A DNA stretch of 64,000 nt from UBA6522 sp965221035 (GTDB lineage Bacteria > Pseudomonadota > Gammaproteobacteria > Steroidobacterales > Rariloculaceae). Shown piece after piece: positions 26,413 to 37,000 of the stretch; positions within the stretch are counted from its first letter, which is position 1; each line of letters opens with the position of its first letter. The notes below the pieces were generated by a model. That model saw nothing but the letters and a program-made list of their open reading frames with translations. It was not told the origin of the DNA and did not search any database. The stretch is taken from assembly GCA_965221035.1 (NCBI GenBank), contig OZ244860.1, forward strand, positions 2,604,001 through 2,668,000. Reading direction: 5' to 3'. The position numbers were made by a program, and so were the translations under genes.

Positions 26413-27456
26413 CTAATTCTCCAGGAACCTGCTGGTGGCTTCCGGGTCGCACGCGCCGGGAAACATCTCAAGGTGCGGCGCGTAATTCAGTTGCCTGCGG
26501 TGAATCATCGGCTCGGCCAGGTACTCGGGGTCTTCGAGCATGAACTCCAGTTCGATGTGGGTACCTTCGTCGTTCAGGGTGTAGCGCTCCACCACGTGTT
26601 TCTGCCCGCCCGAAGGCACGCCGATCTGATAGGGCGACCGATGGTCCTCGAAGTTGCGCGTGTCCACCACCAGCGTGTCGCCTTCCCACCAGCCGATGGA
26701 ATGGCCGGTGACAAAGCGCTCGTCGGCGTCTGGATGCTCGCGTCCGTCCATGTGGACGGTTCGGACCTCGTCGAAATACTCGCTGCGAAGGATGGCTGTC
26801 TGTTCCTCCTCCCGAATATCGATCTCCATCAGGTAAAGGCTTGTCGAGACCAGTGCCGCCGGCGTGGGCCGCCCGACGCACGTGGCTTCCGGATTCTCGG
26901 CGGACAGGGGGTCGTAGGCGGCCTGGGCGGCGCGGCCATTCTCGTTGAGGGACAGCAAGGCGTTGAAAAACCCGTCGAAACCGCCCGGATAGCTCATGGT
27001 GGCGGCCCGGTCCGCGATCCACCTGCCTTCCAGGCTGGTGGCCGCTGCGGACGCCGCAGTTGGCGCGCCACCGGTGGCGTTTGCGAGCCGCAGGCCGCCG
27101 TCCCGGTCGATGGAGTCGATGATCCCGTAAGAACGGCCGTTCAATGACGCGTGGGCCCGCACCGAAACCGTGTCGCCGGGCTGAAGCGTGTCCCGCCTCC
27201 AGCCGCGACGGGACATCACGTTGACCGGCCCCATCTGCAGTTCCCACTCTCTTGCCTGACCGTCCTCGGCCGTGTGATCTACCAGCACGTAGACATGGGG
27301 GTTACGCCACACAAAGTCCGACACCACGCCTTCGAAAGCGACGATGGACTCCATGTCGATGCCGGCGTCGCTGTGGTGGGCCGAGATGGGCGCGGCGGTG
27401 GCCATCATCGCCGAAACGAGCGCCAGCAACATGGGTCGATTGGTATTTGTGGACAC
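26413..27456 (-). CDS. secreted DUF6152-family protein
   Basis: 347 residues. Sec signal peptide (about residues 1-26, PMLLALVSAMMATAAPISA) followed directly by HHSDAGIDMES, then FEGVVSDFVWRNPHVYVLVD and the segment GPVNVMSRRGWRRDTLQPGD with VSVRAHASLNGRSYG. This AHHS...F.G.V..F.W.NPH pattern is that of DUF6152, a periplasmic family of unknown function often present in several copies in marine and soil bacteria. The C-terminal half (from about residue 200) is a beta-rich domain with ERYTLNDEGTHIELEF and carries no catalytic motif I can name. Confidence 0.75.
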   Translation of the reverse strand: MSTNTNRPMLLALVSAMMATAAPISAHHSDAGIDMESIVAFEGVVSDFVWRNPHVYVLVDHTAEDGQAREWELQMGPVNVMSRRGWRRDTLQPGDTVSVRAHASLNGRSYGIIDSIDRDGGLRLANATGGAPTAASAAATSLEGRWIADRAATMSYPGGFDGFFNALLSLNENGRAAQAAYDPLSAENPEATCVGRPTPAALVSTSLYLMEIDIREEEQTAILRSEYFDEVRTVHMDGREHPDADERFVTGHSIGWWEGDTLVVDTRNFEDHRSPYQIGVPSGGQKHVVERYTLNDEGTHIELEFMLEDPEYLAEPMIHRRQLNYAPHLEMFPGACDPEATSRFLEN

Positions 27457-27531
27457 AGCCGCCTCTCCAGTTTTTCGTATTCCGCTACTGTACCACCCGG
27501 CAAGCGTCCGCAGTCGAAGGATTGCGTACGA

Positions 27532-28926
27532 TCAATCCTCGGTGGGCTGGCTGGTTGTCCCGGTGTCGGTCGTCATCCACTGCAGAGTCTCGTAGTAACG
27601 CCGAATGTTGTCCACGTACCGCACCGGTTCCCAACCGCGCGCATAGCCCCTGGCCACGCGCTGATACCATTCGGGCTCGGCGAGCAAGGGCAGCCGTTCC
27701 CTCACCTCCTGCCAGGAATCGGGATTGCCGCCCTGAATCTCGGTGATGATTCTGGCGTCCTCCAGATGACCGAAGCCCACGTTGTAGGCCGCCAGGGCGA
27801 ACCAGGTTCGATCGGGCTCACCGATGCGCTGGGGAATCATGTCGGTTACCCGGACAAAATACGATGCGCCGCCGACGATGCTCTCCAGCGCGTCCGTGCG
27901 GTCCTCGACCCCCATCATCCGCGCCGTTGCCCGGGTGAGCATCATGATGCCGCGCACACCGGTGGGCGATACCGCGTCTGGATTCCAATGGGACTCCTGA
28001 TAGGCCATTGCGGCCAGCAAGCGCCAGTCCACACCGGTTAGGTCGGCCGCATGGAGAAAGAACGGCTTGTATTTGGGGAGCCGCCCCTCGAAATGCCTGA
28101 CGAACGCCCGTGTGTCCACGTAGTCGAATTCGTCTTCGACGTGGAAGTAATAGCGCTCGATGATTTCGGCGAGTTCGTTGTTGGTGTCCAGCTCCGCAAA
28201 GTATTCGGCCGCGCGATCCCGCAATGACGAATCAGGGCCCTTGCGAAGCGCCCAGGCGACGGGCGTCTCCTCGCCCACGCTGAATGCTGCCCTGACCCCT
28301 GGAATCGAATGTTGGAGCAGATCCAAGAGGTTCGAATCGACAATCGTGAAATCGCTATGGCGGTCGGCTACGCGCCGAACGAGGTCGTCCACTCCGGCGT
28401 TGGTTATCTCTTCCCACGTCAGCAGAGGTTGGATTTCCCGTGCCGCTTCAAGCGCGCTCACATAGGAAGTTCCTCCGAGAACCTCCAGCCGCCCTTCCAG
28501 GAGGTCTGAAAGACCTTCCGGTCGTCGAGCGCCGCGCCGATATACCACAACGGGTTGTACGTTCAGATAGGCCGGGCCGAAATCCACCACCCGCCGACGC
28601 GCCTCGGTGGCCGACATGCTCGCAGCGCCCACGTGGGCCCTGCCCGAGCGCACGTCCGACAGCAGTTGGGCGTATTGGTCCACCGTGTAGATTTCGAGTT
28701 CGACACCCAGCCAATCCGCGAATCCCCTGACGAGGTCGTAGTCCACGCCCCGGGGGCCATCGGGGCCATCGAAGAATGTGCCGGGTCCGTTGCGCGTGGC
28801 GACACGCAACTCTCCGGAAAGCATTACCTGATCGATCAGGCCGGGCGGAGATCCGCAAGTGACCAGGATCGAGCACGCGACAATGGTTCCAACTGTGCGC
28901 AACACTCCTTGATCCTTGGATATCAA
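27532..28926 (-). CDS. mltF: membrane-bound lytic transglycosylase MltF-like
   Basis: 464 residues. N-terminal export signal with a possible, atypical lipobox (ILVTC, Cys 24). Residues about 35-270 form a solute-binding-like domain (GELRVATRNGPGTFF, GVDYDLVRGFADWLGVELE), followed by an SLT lysozyme-like domain with catalytic Glu in MAYQESHWNP (about residue 305), GVRGIMMLT and AAYNVGFGHLEDA. This two-domain layout is specific to MltF. It cleaves peptidoglycan glycan strands with anhydro-muramic end formation, and the N-domain senses muropeptides in known members. Confidence 0.92.
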   Translation of the reverse strand: MISKDQGVLRTVGTIVACSILVTCGSPPGLIDQVMLSGELRVATRNGPGTFFDGPDGPRGVDYDLVRGFADWLGVELEIYTVDQYAQLLSDVRSGRAHVGAASMSATEARRRVVDFGPAYLNVQPVVVYRRGARRPEGLSDLLEGRLEVLGGTSYVSALEAAREIQPLLTWEEITNAGVDDLVRRVADRHSDFTIVDSNLLDLLQHSIPGVRAAFSVGEETPVAWALRKGPDSSLRDRAAEYFAELDTNNELAEIIERYYFHVEDEFDYVDTRAFVRHFEGRLPKYKPFFLHAADLTGVDWRLLAAMAYQESHWNPDAVSPTGVRGIMMLTRATARMMGVEDRTDALESIVGGASYFVRVTDMIPQRIGEPDRTWFALAAYNVGFGHLEDARIITEIQGGNPDSWQEVRERLPLLAEPEWYQRVARGYARGWEPVRYVDNIRRYYETLQWMTTDTGTTSQPTED

Positions 28927-28994
28927 ATGGACGCATCGCCCGGCCAGACGAAGACGGCGCTTCGCGCCGCCCGAATTTGGCGCGGAAGGGCCGC

Positions 28995-29666
28995 CTAGAA
29001 CCCCAGAGTGGCGCCCAGATTAAACGTTGCGGCGCTGCCGGCATTCATGTCAAACCATTCAAGATCCGCACGAAGCGCCAGGGTCGGCAGCGTCCACTGC
29101 AATCCCGCTATGGCGGTCGGCCCGCTGTCCGTGCCCCCGCCGCCGAGATTGACGGGACGTTGTACGGTTCCCGCTCCGGATACGACCAGGTTGACACTCT
29201 GTGTCGAGCTGGTTTCCGCGTTGAAGTAGCCCAGTCCGCCGAAGAACGCGCCCAGCCGATAGGGGACGTACGCCATCACTCTGGCCGAACCGATATCGAC
29301 ATTGGTGGAAAGGTTTGCGGAGACGGTGAGGTCGCCGACCTGCTCGGTGTATGTGCTGGTGAGATCGTTCGCCCGTCCATAACTGACTTCGACACCAAGA
29401 TTGTCTGTGACGTTCCAGCCGCCGAAAACCTTGAAGGCCGACTGCGAAGCGTCCACACGGCCTGGGATCGCGCTGATGTCCTGCGGCACGATGTCTCCGA
29501 TTTGATCCAGGAGACGATCTTCGACATCCACCGACAAAGGCCCTTGATCCTCTTCGAACTGGAACCGGCCCAACCCGACGCCGGCATAGAGCCCAAGGCC
29601 ACGCTGCTGCGCCGCCGCAGGCAGACTGATCGTCAGGAGGAGGACAAGGCAAGCTGCTCTGGCCAT
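28995..29666 (-). CDS. small outer-membrane beta-barrel protein
   Basis: 223 residues. Signal peptide (residues 1-19, ending PAAAQ) followed by alternating amphipathic strands: LGLYAGVGLGRFQFE, SAFKVFGGWNVTDNLGVEVSYG, RVMAYVPYRLGAFFGGLGYFNAE, and a C-terminal strand ATFNLGATLGF that ends in Phe as outer-membrane proteins do. The pattern is that of the OmpA/OprF-type or porin-like 8-stranded barrels. No specific function recognised. Starts about 110 bases away from the FMN enzyme gene, same strand. Confidence 0.72.
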   Translation of the reverse strand: MARAACLVLLLTISLPAAAQQRGLGLYAGVGLGRFQFEEDQGPLSVDVEDRLLDQIGDIVPQDISAIPGRVDASQSAFKVFGGWNVTDNLGVEVSYGRANDLTSTYTEQVGDLTVSANLSTNVDIGSARVMAYVPYRLGAFFGGLGYFNAETSSTQSVNLVVSGAGTVQRPVNLGGGGTDSGPTAIAGLQWTLPTLALRADLEWFDMNAGSAATFNLGATLGF

Positions 29667-29778
29667 GACGCGCCCCGTAGAGGGTATTCGTGACGGAGGC
29701 TACACGCCGAATTCAGACAACGCAATATGCGCGTATGGGTGGCGCAATCGCACAGAATCGGCGCGCGGCGCGTAGCGG

Positions 29779-30978
29779 TCACGCGATATGGTCTAGACCG
29801 ATGTCGGCAACGCGAACCGTTCCCGCCTGCTTCATCACGATCTCAAGCTCCCGCGCCAGCAGGTCGAGTACCGCCTCGACACCCTGCTGCCCGAACGACG
29901 CCAGGCCCCACAGGTAGGGTCGACCGATCGAGATGGCATCGGCGCCCAGCGCCAAGGCCTTGAATATGTCCGTGCCGCGGCGAAAACCGCCGTCGATGAT
30001 CACCGGTATTCGGCCCTGGACCGCATCCACGACTTCCGGGAGGCATTCGATCGTGCCGCGCCCGCTGTTTTCGGAACGCCCGCCGTGGTTCGATACGATG
30101 ATCCCGTCCATTCCGTGTTCCACTGCGAGTGCGGCATCGTCCGCCGTGACAATGCCCTTCAACAGCAGGCGCATGGATGTCGACTCCTTCAGCCGGTCGA
30201 CGAAGTCCCAGTCCATGAAGTCCCTGCCCATCGGACCGGCATCTATGCCTTCGTACATGGGTTTGGTTGGTATGACGCCCGCGTCGGGAGCGTGGCAGGC
30301 AAGGCATTCGTCGTTGCTGGCACGTCGAAACCGCGCCAGGACCTCCCGGTTGCTTGCGGGCAGGTCCACCGTCAACGCCAGCACGGGGCACCCGCTCCTC
30401 TCGGCGCGATTGACCATGGCACGGGTCGCCTCCCAGTCTTGTCTGGCATAGAGCTGAAACCATACGGGCTTGCCGCGCGACGCATTCACGTCTTCAATGC
30501 CGGTGGAACTGACAGTGGAGAGTATCTGCTCCACATTTCGCGTCCGGGCGGCGCGGGCGACCGCGAGTTCACCCTCCGGATGAAAGGCCTTGTGGCTGCC
30601 GCAGGGCGCGATGATGATGGGCAGAGCGTGACGCTCGCCAAACAATTCGATGGACGTGTCGATCTCCCGGACATCGACGAGCCTGCGCATCCTCAGGCGG
30701 AATTGCTCGAATCCCTCGCGGTTGGCGCGCAGCGTGCCGGCGTCGTCGGTGCCGAGCGCCATGTACGTGTAATGGCCGGGCAACAGCACCTGTTTGGCGA
30801 CTTCGTGAATGTCAAAGACATTGATGGCGTCGGTCGCGCTGGAAACAGCCTGGGGAGCGTAAGGGTCGGCCAGGTCTTGAGCCAATATTGGCGGGGCGGC
30901 ATACGCTGCTGGACTGCTGGCGAGGAAGCGCAGGAAGGCTCTTCTGGAGGCTGCGGTGGAGAAGGGGTTCCTTGTCAT
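29779..30978 (-). CDS. Tat-exported FMN-dependent alpha-hydroxy-acid dehydrogenase with CxxCH motif
   Basis: 399 residues from ATG 30978; the frame continues upstream without similarity. A twin-arginine signal SRRAFLRFLASSPAAYA starts at residue 11. The mature part is a TIM-barrel FMN oxidoreductase of the lactate oxidase/dehydrogenase family: IIIAPCGSHKAFHPEGE, WFQLYARQDW, LLLKGIVTADDA, catalytic His in SNHGGRSENSGRGT (about residue 310) and IIDGGFRRGTDIFKALALGAD. A loop after TVDLPASNREV carries CLACH (Cys 225, Cys 228, His 229), a c-type heme motif, not expected in cytoplasmic members. Substrate is unknown (2-hydroxy acids likely). Confidence 0.85.
   Translation of the reverse strand: MTRNPFSTAASRRAFLRFLASSPAAYAAPPILAQDLADPYAPQAVSSATDAINVFDIHEVAKQVLLPGHYTYMALGTDDAGTLRANREGFEQFRLRMRRLVDVREIDTSIELFGERHALPIIIAPCGSHKAFHPEGELAVARAARTRNVEQILSTVSSTGIEDVNASRGKPVWFQLYARQDWEATRAMVNRAERSGCPVLALTVDLPASNREVLARFRRASNDECLACHAPDAGVIPTKPMYEGIDAGPMGRDFMDWDFVDRLKESTSMRLLLKGIVTADDAALAVEHGMDGIIVSNHGGRSENSGRGTIECLPEVVDAVQGRIPVIIDGGFRRGTDIFKALALGADAISIGRPYLWGLASFGQQGVEAVLDLLARELEIVMKQAGTVRVADIGLDHIA
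30292..30306 (-). other. CxxCH heme-c-type motif inside the FMN domain
   Basis: The minus strand encodes C-L-A-C-H (residues 225-229 of the FMN enzyme), read from the bases directly. It lies in the loop region that is variable in this family. Heme attachment is inferred only from the motif and the exported location. Confidence 0.6.
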
Positions 30979-31094
30979 GCTGTTCTCCCGGCAAATCAGG
31001 CGGTTCCGACGGGCGGTCTCGTCGCCGAGCCAGGTTATTCGCCTTTGAAGGTGACCCTGGCGGTTGTTTGTCCATCGTTCCCGGCGTTGTGGAT

Positions 31095-31100
31095 TATAAT
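31095..31100 (+). promoter_or_regulatory. -10 element candidate for the SLT lipoprotein gene
   Basis: TATAAT at 31095-31100, 26 bases before the ATG at 31127, in the divergent gap after the FMN enzyme gene. No good -35 lies at 16-18 bases; TTGTCC at 31068-31073 is 21 bases away. Confidence 0.4.
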
Positions 31101-31126
31101 GCGTCGAGCACGGTCCAGGAGCGATC

Positions 31127-31741
31127 ATGGAAATGTGGGTCAGGCAAGCGTCGCTGGTATTCGCCGGAGTCTTCATTGTCGGCTGCGCCTCTACCCCTCC
31201 TGCCAATCCCGCCGACGTCTGCGACGTGTTCGTGGAGAAGCGCTCCTGGTACCGGGATGCCGAACGCGCGTCCCAACGCTGGCAGGTGCCGGTGAGCGTA
31301 TTGATGGCATTCACCTACCAGGAATCCAGTTTCCGCGCCCGGGCCCGACCGCCGCGCCGCCGCTTGCTCGGTGTCATTCCCTGGACACGCCCTGCGGATG
31401 CCTACGGCTTCGCCCAGGCCACCGACGCGGCATGGAGCGACTACACTCAGGCGACGGGACGGCGCGGTGCGAGTCGAGACAACTTCGGCGACGCCATCGA
31501 TTTTGTCGGGTGGTACAACGACCAGAGCTACCGTCGCAACCAGATCGAGAAGTCCGACGCCTACCGACTGTACCTGGCCTACCATGAGGGACATGGTGGC
31601 TATTCCCGGCAGACGCATGCCGACAAGACTTGGTTGCTGGACACGGCTCGCACCGTCGCGTCCCGGGCCGATACCTACGGCAGCCAACTTCTGGGATGCG
31701 AGCGACAACTGCAGCGGGGCCGCTCTTGGTGGCCGTTCTGA
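31127..31741 (+). CDS. small SLT-domain lipoprotein, putative lytic transglycosylase
   Basis: 204 residues. Lipobox FIVGC (Cys 20), then a lysozyme-like fold with WQVPVSVLMAFTYQESSFRA (catalytic Glu about residue 66), AYGFAQATDAAWSDY and the later YLAYHEGHGGYSR. This matches the short SLT lipoproteins that resemble the EmtA/Slt70 catalytic core. Expected to trim peptidoglycan from the outer membrane. An AGGAG lies at 31115-31119. Divergent from the FMN enzyme gene. Confidence 0.8.
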   Translation: MEMWVRQASLVFAGVFIVGCASTPPANPADVCDVFVEKRSWYRDAERASQRWQVPVSVLMAFTYQESSFRARARPPRRRLLGVIPWTRPADAYGFAQATDAAWSDYTQATGRRGASRDNFGDAIDFVGWYNDQSYRRNQIEKSDAYRLYLAYHEGHGGYSRQTHADKTWLLDTARTVASRADTYGSQLLGCERQLQRGRSWWPF

Positions 31742-31862
31742 TCGGTGTCGAGCCTGAGGCCGTACCGGCCATGGCGATTGTTTGCCGCCAGCCATTCATG
31801 ATCAACAGAACAGGAGCCTCGGGTACGTCTCGTACGGAATGATCAGGCTAAAAGGCTCTAGT

Positions 31863-33890
31863 CTAGTCCGAGCTTCGCGCTTGAAAGTCACCCACGCTCA
31901 TATTGCCGCACTCGTTCTGCAGAAAGTCGATGATCGACGTGTAGAGTTCGATCTGATGCTCGTAATAGAGCGTACTATAGTAGTGGTCAGCGCCCTCCAG
32001 TTCCACGTACTTGTAGTACTTGCCGGCCCTGTCCAGTGCGTCCCGATATAGGTTGGCCTGCTTCGGCAGAACGCGTGAATCCAGATCGCCGTGTATCAGC
32101 AGGATCGACACGTTGACTTTCTCTACTTCATCCACCGGCTGCACTGCGCCATATTCGTAGACGTCCCGCAACACTCTCGCGGCACCACTCGGCGGACGGC
32201 CCCTCATGGTGTCGTTGGCGAAAGTGGCGTAGTCCGATACCGCCGCACCGGCAATCACGCACTGATAGATCTGAGGGGTGCGCGACGCGGCGATCAAGGC
32301 TGCGTAACCGCCGTAGGACCATCCGTACATGGCCATTCGGTTCGGATCCGCCAACCCCATTTCAACAAGGTGCAGCGCGGCATCGTCCTTGTCGTCCTGC
32401 ATCTTGCGCCCGGCCTGGCTGCCATCGGCCATTGCGCTCATGAAATGGTCGAATCCGTAGCCCAGAGTCATTCGAAATTGGGGCTGCACCACCATATAGC
32501 CGTTGTTGGCCAGCATCTGGGCCCATTCGTCGAATAGCACGATTTCATGTACGAAGGGTCCGCCGTGGGGCATGACGACAGTGGGATACGGTGGCTCTCC
32601 GCTGTTCGGGATCGTGACGAAAGTAGCCATCTCGCGTCCATCCCGCGCGGTGAAGGAAATGTACTCGACATCCGCCAGCTGCTCGCTGTCGAACAGCGGC
32701 TGGGCGCTGCCGACGGCCTGGAACACACCGTTGCGCAACAGGTAATAGGTGCCCGGGTCCCGAGGTCCGACGTTCCTGGCAACCAGCGTATTTCCCTCCC
32801 TGGAGCGCGACGTGACACTCACATAGTGCGAATATGGAATCAGTTCTTCCAGTTGGTTGAATGTTGCCCCTTCGACTTCATCGAAGTACTCGTAGTGCCA
32901 CTTGTCCTTGAAGTAGGATACGGCCGTCACACGATTGGGATGTGTCCAGGAATTGCTGTGATAGCGGACGCCGAATACGTCCACATCCGACCTACGGTAA
33001 ATCAGTTCGTCAAAATTCTGCGTATTCGGATTGAATGACCAAAGTCCCAGCTTGTCGTCACCGTTGAACGCCAGCATCAGAATATTGCCCGGTATCGACT
33101 CGTCGAGATTCAAGACATCTTCAAAGAAAAATCCTTCGAATTGATCCTCTGTCCAACGCCAGACATCGCGCCAGGAATTTTCTCCAACGTCCCGGTAGTA
33201 GACAATGTATTCCCGCGACCCCGATTCGAACCCCCGGGCCAAGCGCGGATTGCCGTCTCTGTCAAAGGATATCTGGCCCAAATCCAGTCTGCCCCGAATC
33301 AATAACCGCTTGGTTTTCCTCTCCAAGTCCAACGTGTAGTACGCTCGCGGTCGGAAAGCCTCTCGTACTCCCACCGAGTTGTCGAATCCCTCCATCTCCG
33401 AGATGATGATCTCGTTGGGCTTGCCTTGAAGGAGGCTCTCGAGAACCGGGGCGGAATTTGTTTCGAAATCGTCGAAGGTTTCCTCGATAACATCAAGAAT
33501 GGCCACCCGGTAGCCGAACACGCTGCCTTCCTGCCCCTCAAGTCGGTTCCGAACGCGCTGGCGCAATGTCAGGACGATGTGGCGGTCGCTTGCCCAGCGG
33601 TAGTTGATGATCTCCATCGGATCCGCGTTGACCACGAGGGGGTCCGCATCCAGATCGTCCGAATCGTGGATGTAGAGTATGGGATCGCCGTCCCTCGACA
33701 GGATCTTCAGCATAGCGAGGCGTTCGCCGTCGGGGGAAACCGTGGCGTTCTCGACGACTTCGCGCAACGCGAAATACTCCAGCGGATATACCTCGGCGGT
33801 CACCGCCCCGGTACCTGCCAAGCCGAAACCCAGCAGAACATGCCGCAGAATCGCCCCTGACCCGGAAATCATGCGTCTTGCCCTCACCAC
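31863..33890 (-). CDS. S9-family prolyl oligopeptidase-like serine peptidase
   Basis: 675 residues with an N-terminal export signal (helix about residues 15-33). A seven-bladed beta-propeller (about residues 45-400) precedes the alpha/beta-hydrolase domain with the nucleophile in YGWSYGGYAALIAAS (about residue 530), Asp in LIHGDLDSRV and His in GADHYYS (about residue 645). This is the acylaminoacyl-peptidase/DPP arrangement of family S9. The start may instead be the second Met (residue 7). Located downstream of a very large TonB receptor on the same strand with a 145-base gap; base composition looks more A+T rich than the genes before it. Confidence 0.88.
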   Translation of the reverse strand: MVRARRMISGSGAILRHVLLGFGLAGTGAVTAEVYPLEYFALREVVENATVSPDGERLAMLKILSRDGDPILYIHDSDDLDADPLVVNADPMEIINYRWASDRHIVLTLRQRVRNRLEGQEGSVFGYRVAILDVIEETFDDFETNSAPVLESLLQGKPNEIIISEMEGFDNSVGVREAFRPRAYYTLDLERKTKRLLIRGRLDLGQISFDRDGNPRLARGFESGSREYIVYYRDVGENSWRDVWRWTEDQFEGFFFEDVLNLDESIPGNILMLAFNGDDKLGLWSFNPNTQNFDELIYRRSDVDVFGVRYHSNSWTHPNRVTAVSYFKDKWHYEYFDEVEGATFNQLEELIPYSHYVSVTSRSREGNTLVARNVGPRDPGTYYLLRNGVFQAVGSAQPLFDSEQLADVEYISFTARDGREMATFVTIPNSGEPPYPTVVMPHGGPFVHEIVLFDEWAQMLANNGYMVVQPQFRMTLGYGFDHFMSAMADGSQAGRKMQDDKDDAALHLVEMGLADPNRMAMYGWSYGGYAALIAASRTPQIYQCVIAGAAVSDYATFANDTMRGRPPSGAARVLRDVYEYGAVQPVDEVEKVNVSILLIHGDLDSRVLPKQANLYRDALDRAGKYYKYVELEGADHYYSTLYYEHQIELYTSIIDFLQNECGNMSVGDFQARSSD

Positions 33891-34035
33891 GACACCTTCA
33901 ATCTGTGAATCTAGCCAAACAGAAACCTATCCTGCGGAACACTCCGTGCGCAAGCGCCAAATCTGTATCGAATGCACAGAAACTGTCGAGCTTCAACAGA
34001 CTTGCGTCAACCAATGGACCTGCACGGAACCCGGC

Positions 34036-37000
34036 TCAATCAAGAACCGCCCTTATATTAAGGAACACCGTTCTGCCCTGCTCGTCGTAGCCTCGGCCCA
34101 GCGGCGTATTGTTGTAGACGTAGGACACTTCGCTGCTGTCAACCTGCGGCGGCCAAGTGTTCATGACGTTCCTGACGCCCAGGCCGACTTCCCACGTGTC
34201 GCTTCGATAGTAAACCGAGGCGTCGTGACGGACATATTGCTCGGCATAACCGACGTCACGGCATTGGAAGTCGTCCCTGGCAGGACCGAGACAAGTCGAA
34301 CTGTTTTCGTTGAAGACATCGCCCCAGGGGTCGACGCCCAACGGATCCTGGGCGACGGAACCGATGTACCGTGTTCCCCAGGTGTAGCGCCATCTGCCCG
34401 CGTCCGCGCGGAAGATCGCCTGGCCTTCCCACTCTGGAAAGCCGAATTCGCCCACATAGTCCTCGACATCCCGCGCGCCTGTCTGCAGATCGATGTTGAC
34501 CGTTTCGAACTCCAGTTTGCGGTTGAAATTCACGTCCGCGGAAAAATCAACCGGTCGATTGAATAATTGCGTGGGCCAATCGAATGCCAGGTTCACATCC
34601 ACACCCCGGGTGGACAAGGCGTCGCGGTTGAAGAAAATCTCGTTGCCGAATTCGATCAGGCCGAACATGCCGCCTCCGAGGTCTTCCCGGAGGATGTTGT
34701 CGCAGAACACGCTGTCGCCTTCAATGTCCTCGTAACAGTCGTCGATGCTGATCTGCGAATGCAGTCGAATCACTTCATCCCTGAGCGAGATGTCGTAGTA
34801 GGTTGCCCCGATGGTGACATCGAATGCGTCGGAATATGGCTCCTCCCAGGAAAAACCGGCTGTCCAGGACTCCGATTTCTCTTCCTCCAGCCCGAGCGAT
34901 CCGATGCCGTACACCTCTACCGAATAAATGCTGGAGGTCTGCGTCGTATCGATGATCCCAAGTGTGGTCGGATCTACGCCACGGCTCCTGCAGTTATCGA
35001 GGACATGATCGTCACGCTCATCGAGTGCGCGGTTGTAGCCCGTGAGCGCGTTGTACGCATCCTCCGGCACCACGCAGGGGTCGCTCAGGGAACGGAAACC
35101 GGACTGGCCGAGCATGAAATTCTCCTGCATGTTCGGCGCTCGGTACGAGGTGCCGACGGTGCCACGCAGGAGCAGCGTGTTGTTGGGCCGGTAGGCGAAC
35201 TTGCCCGAGTAGGTCCACGACCCCGGATACAGTTCGTCCTTCGTGTAACGCGTGGACAGGTTCACCGTCAATTCCTCGATGCCGGGCCGGCCCGCCACCA
35301 GCGGCAACTCGACTTCGGCGATCAGCTCGCTGGTGTCCTTCGTGCCGACAGCACCGCGGTCGGAAAAGTAGCCCCAGAGCAAGCCGTCCCTGGCCACGTT
35401 GTTTGGAATCGAGTCGATATCGTCGCGGCGCCACTCGAAGCCGACGCCGGCCAGCGCCGAGCCGCCGGACATTTCGAACAGTTCCCCCGTCATGTAATAG
35501 TTCAGCAAGGACTGTTCGTATTCCGTGTCGAACTCGCGCGCGGCGTATAGGTAGTCCCACTCCGCCTGGGTTGCGAACTGGTTTTCCACCAATCCCGCGT
35601 AGAGGGACGGCGCGAACATGTTGATCGGCACGCAACCGTCGGAACCGTTGCCGCAGGTGACCGTGCCGGTCGCGGGATCGAGCACGCTGGTCTCGAGCGA
35701 ATGCAGCAGGTTCTGTTCATTTACGCCGGAACGAAGCGACTCTCCGCTGGACACGCTGTGGATGAAGACCAGGTCGAATGACCAGTTCTCCAGCGAGCCG
35801 ACGTTGAGTTGCGGCAGGTCGCCCCGTACCCCCCCAAGGTATCGCGCCTGGGAGATGTCCGCAAAGACGCTGTCGCGATCACCAAGAATGGAAACCTGCG
35901 CTTCCATCGGTCTTGGGCCGATCGCGCCTCGGCAAATCCAGGCAAAACGTGGAATGGCACAGTACTGCGCTGGCGTTAGGCCGTACACACCAGCAAAGTC
36001 CGCTGCGAATGCGGGATCGAACAACACGGAGTCGTAGGCGAGACCGCAGTCGACGCCGTTCAGACCATTCGGGTTGCAGGGATTGTACGGATTGTTGCCC
36101 GGCACCTCCTCGAAAATAACCGTTCCGGGGTCGTAGTTGTCGGTCTTGCGCCGGTTGTACATCAACTCGAAGTACGGCGTGATGTTCATGTTTCCCGAAA
36201 ACGTGTACTCGCCATAGGCGAAGACGCTGGTGCGCTCGAATTCGGGAATCAGATCGCCGTGGCCGAGTGCGCCGTTGACGTTGTAATCGGTAAAGTCCAC
36301 ATCGGGCACGCCATCCTGGTCCAGGTCGAGCACGAGTCCCCAAAGCGTTGCTTCGGAAAGGTTCGGGATTGTGGTGTTGGATTCGCCTGGCGTGTAGTAG
36401 AGCGAGCCGAAGCCGACCGTGGGATCCCAGGTTCGGCGACCGAAGCCGATTTTGCAGGGGATCGAGTTCATGCCGTAGAGTTGCGGATACTCCTGGTCAT
36501 CGCTGCGAATCTCACCCCTCTGGTCGACCTCGTAATGCTTGTTGCAGCCCGCTGTCCACGGTCGGTCGTCGAAAGCCACGCGCGCCCACCTGGAGGTATC
36601 GGCCGCCACGCCGATGAACCCGCGGTCGAAGTTGCGGCCCCACAGGGCACTGAACGTGTGCTGCTCGCCATTGCCTTCCTGGGGCATCAGGGAATACGAC
36701 TCGAATTCAAACCCGTCGAAGTCCTTGCGCAGAATGACGTTGGCGACCCCGGCGATGGCGTCCGAACCGTAGACCGATGAGGCGCCGTCCAGCAGTATTT
36801 CGTACTGCTGGACCATGCTGGCCGGGATCAGCGAAATGTCCGGCGATACCGGTGCGCCCTCGACTCCGGACGGACCGGCGCGCCGACCGTTGATGAGGAC
36901 CAGGGTGCGCGAGGAACCCAACCCCCGCAGGTCCAGCGCCGAATGGCCCGGGCCGCTGTCCAGCACCAGGCCCGTGAACGTGATGTCGACCTGCGCGCCG

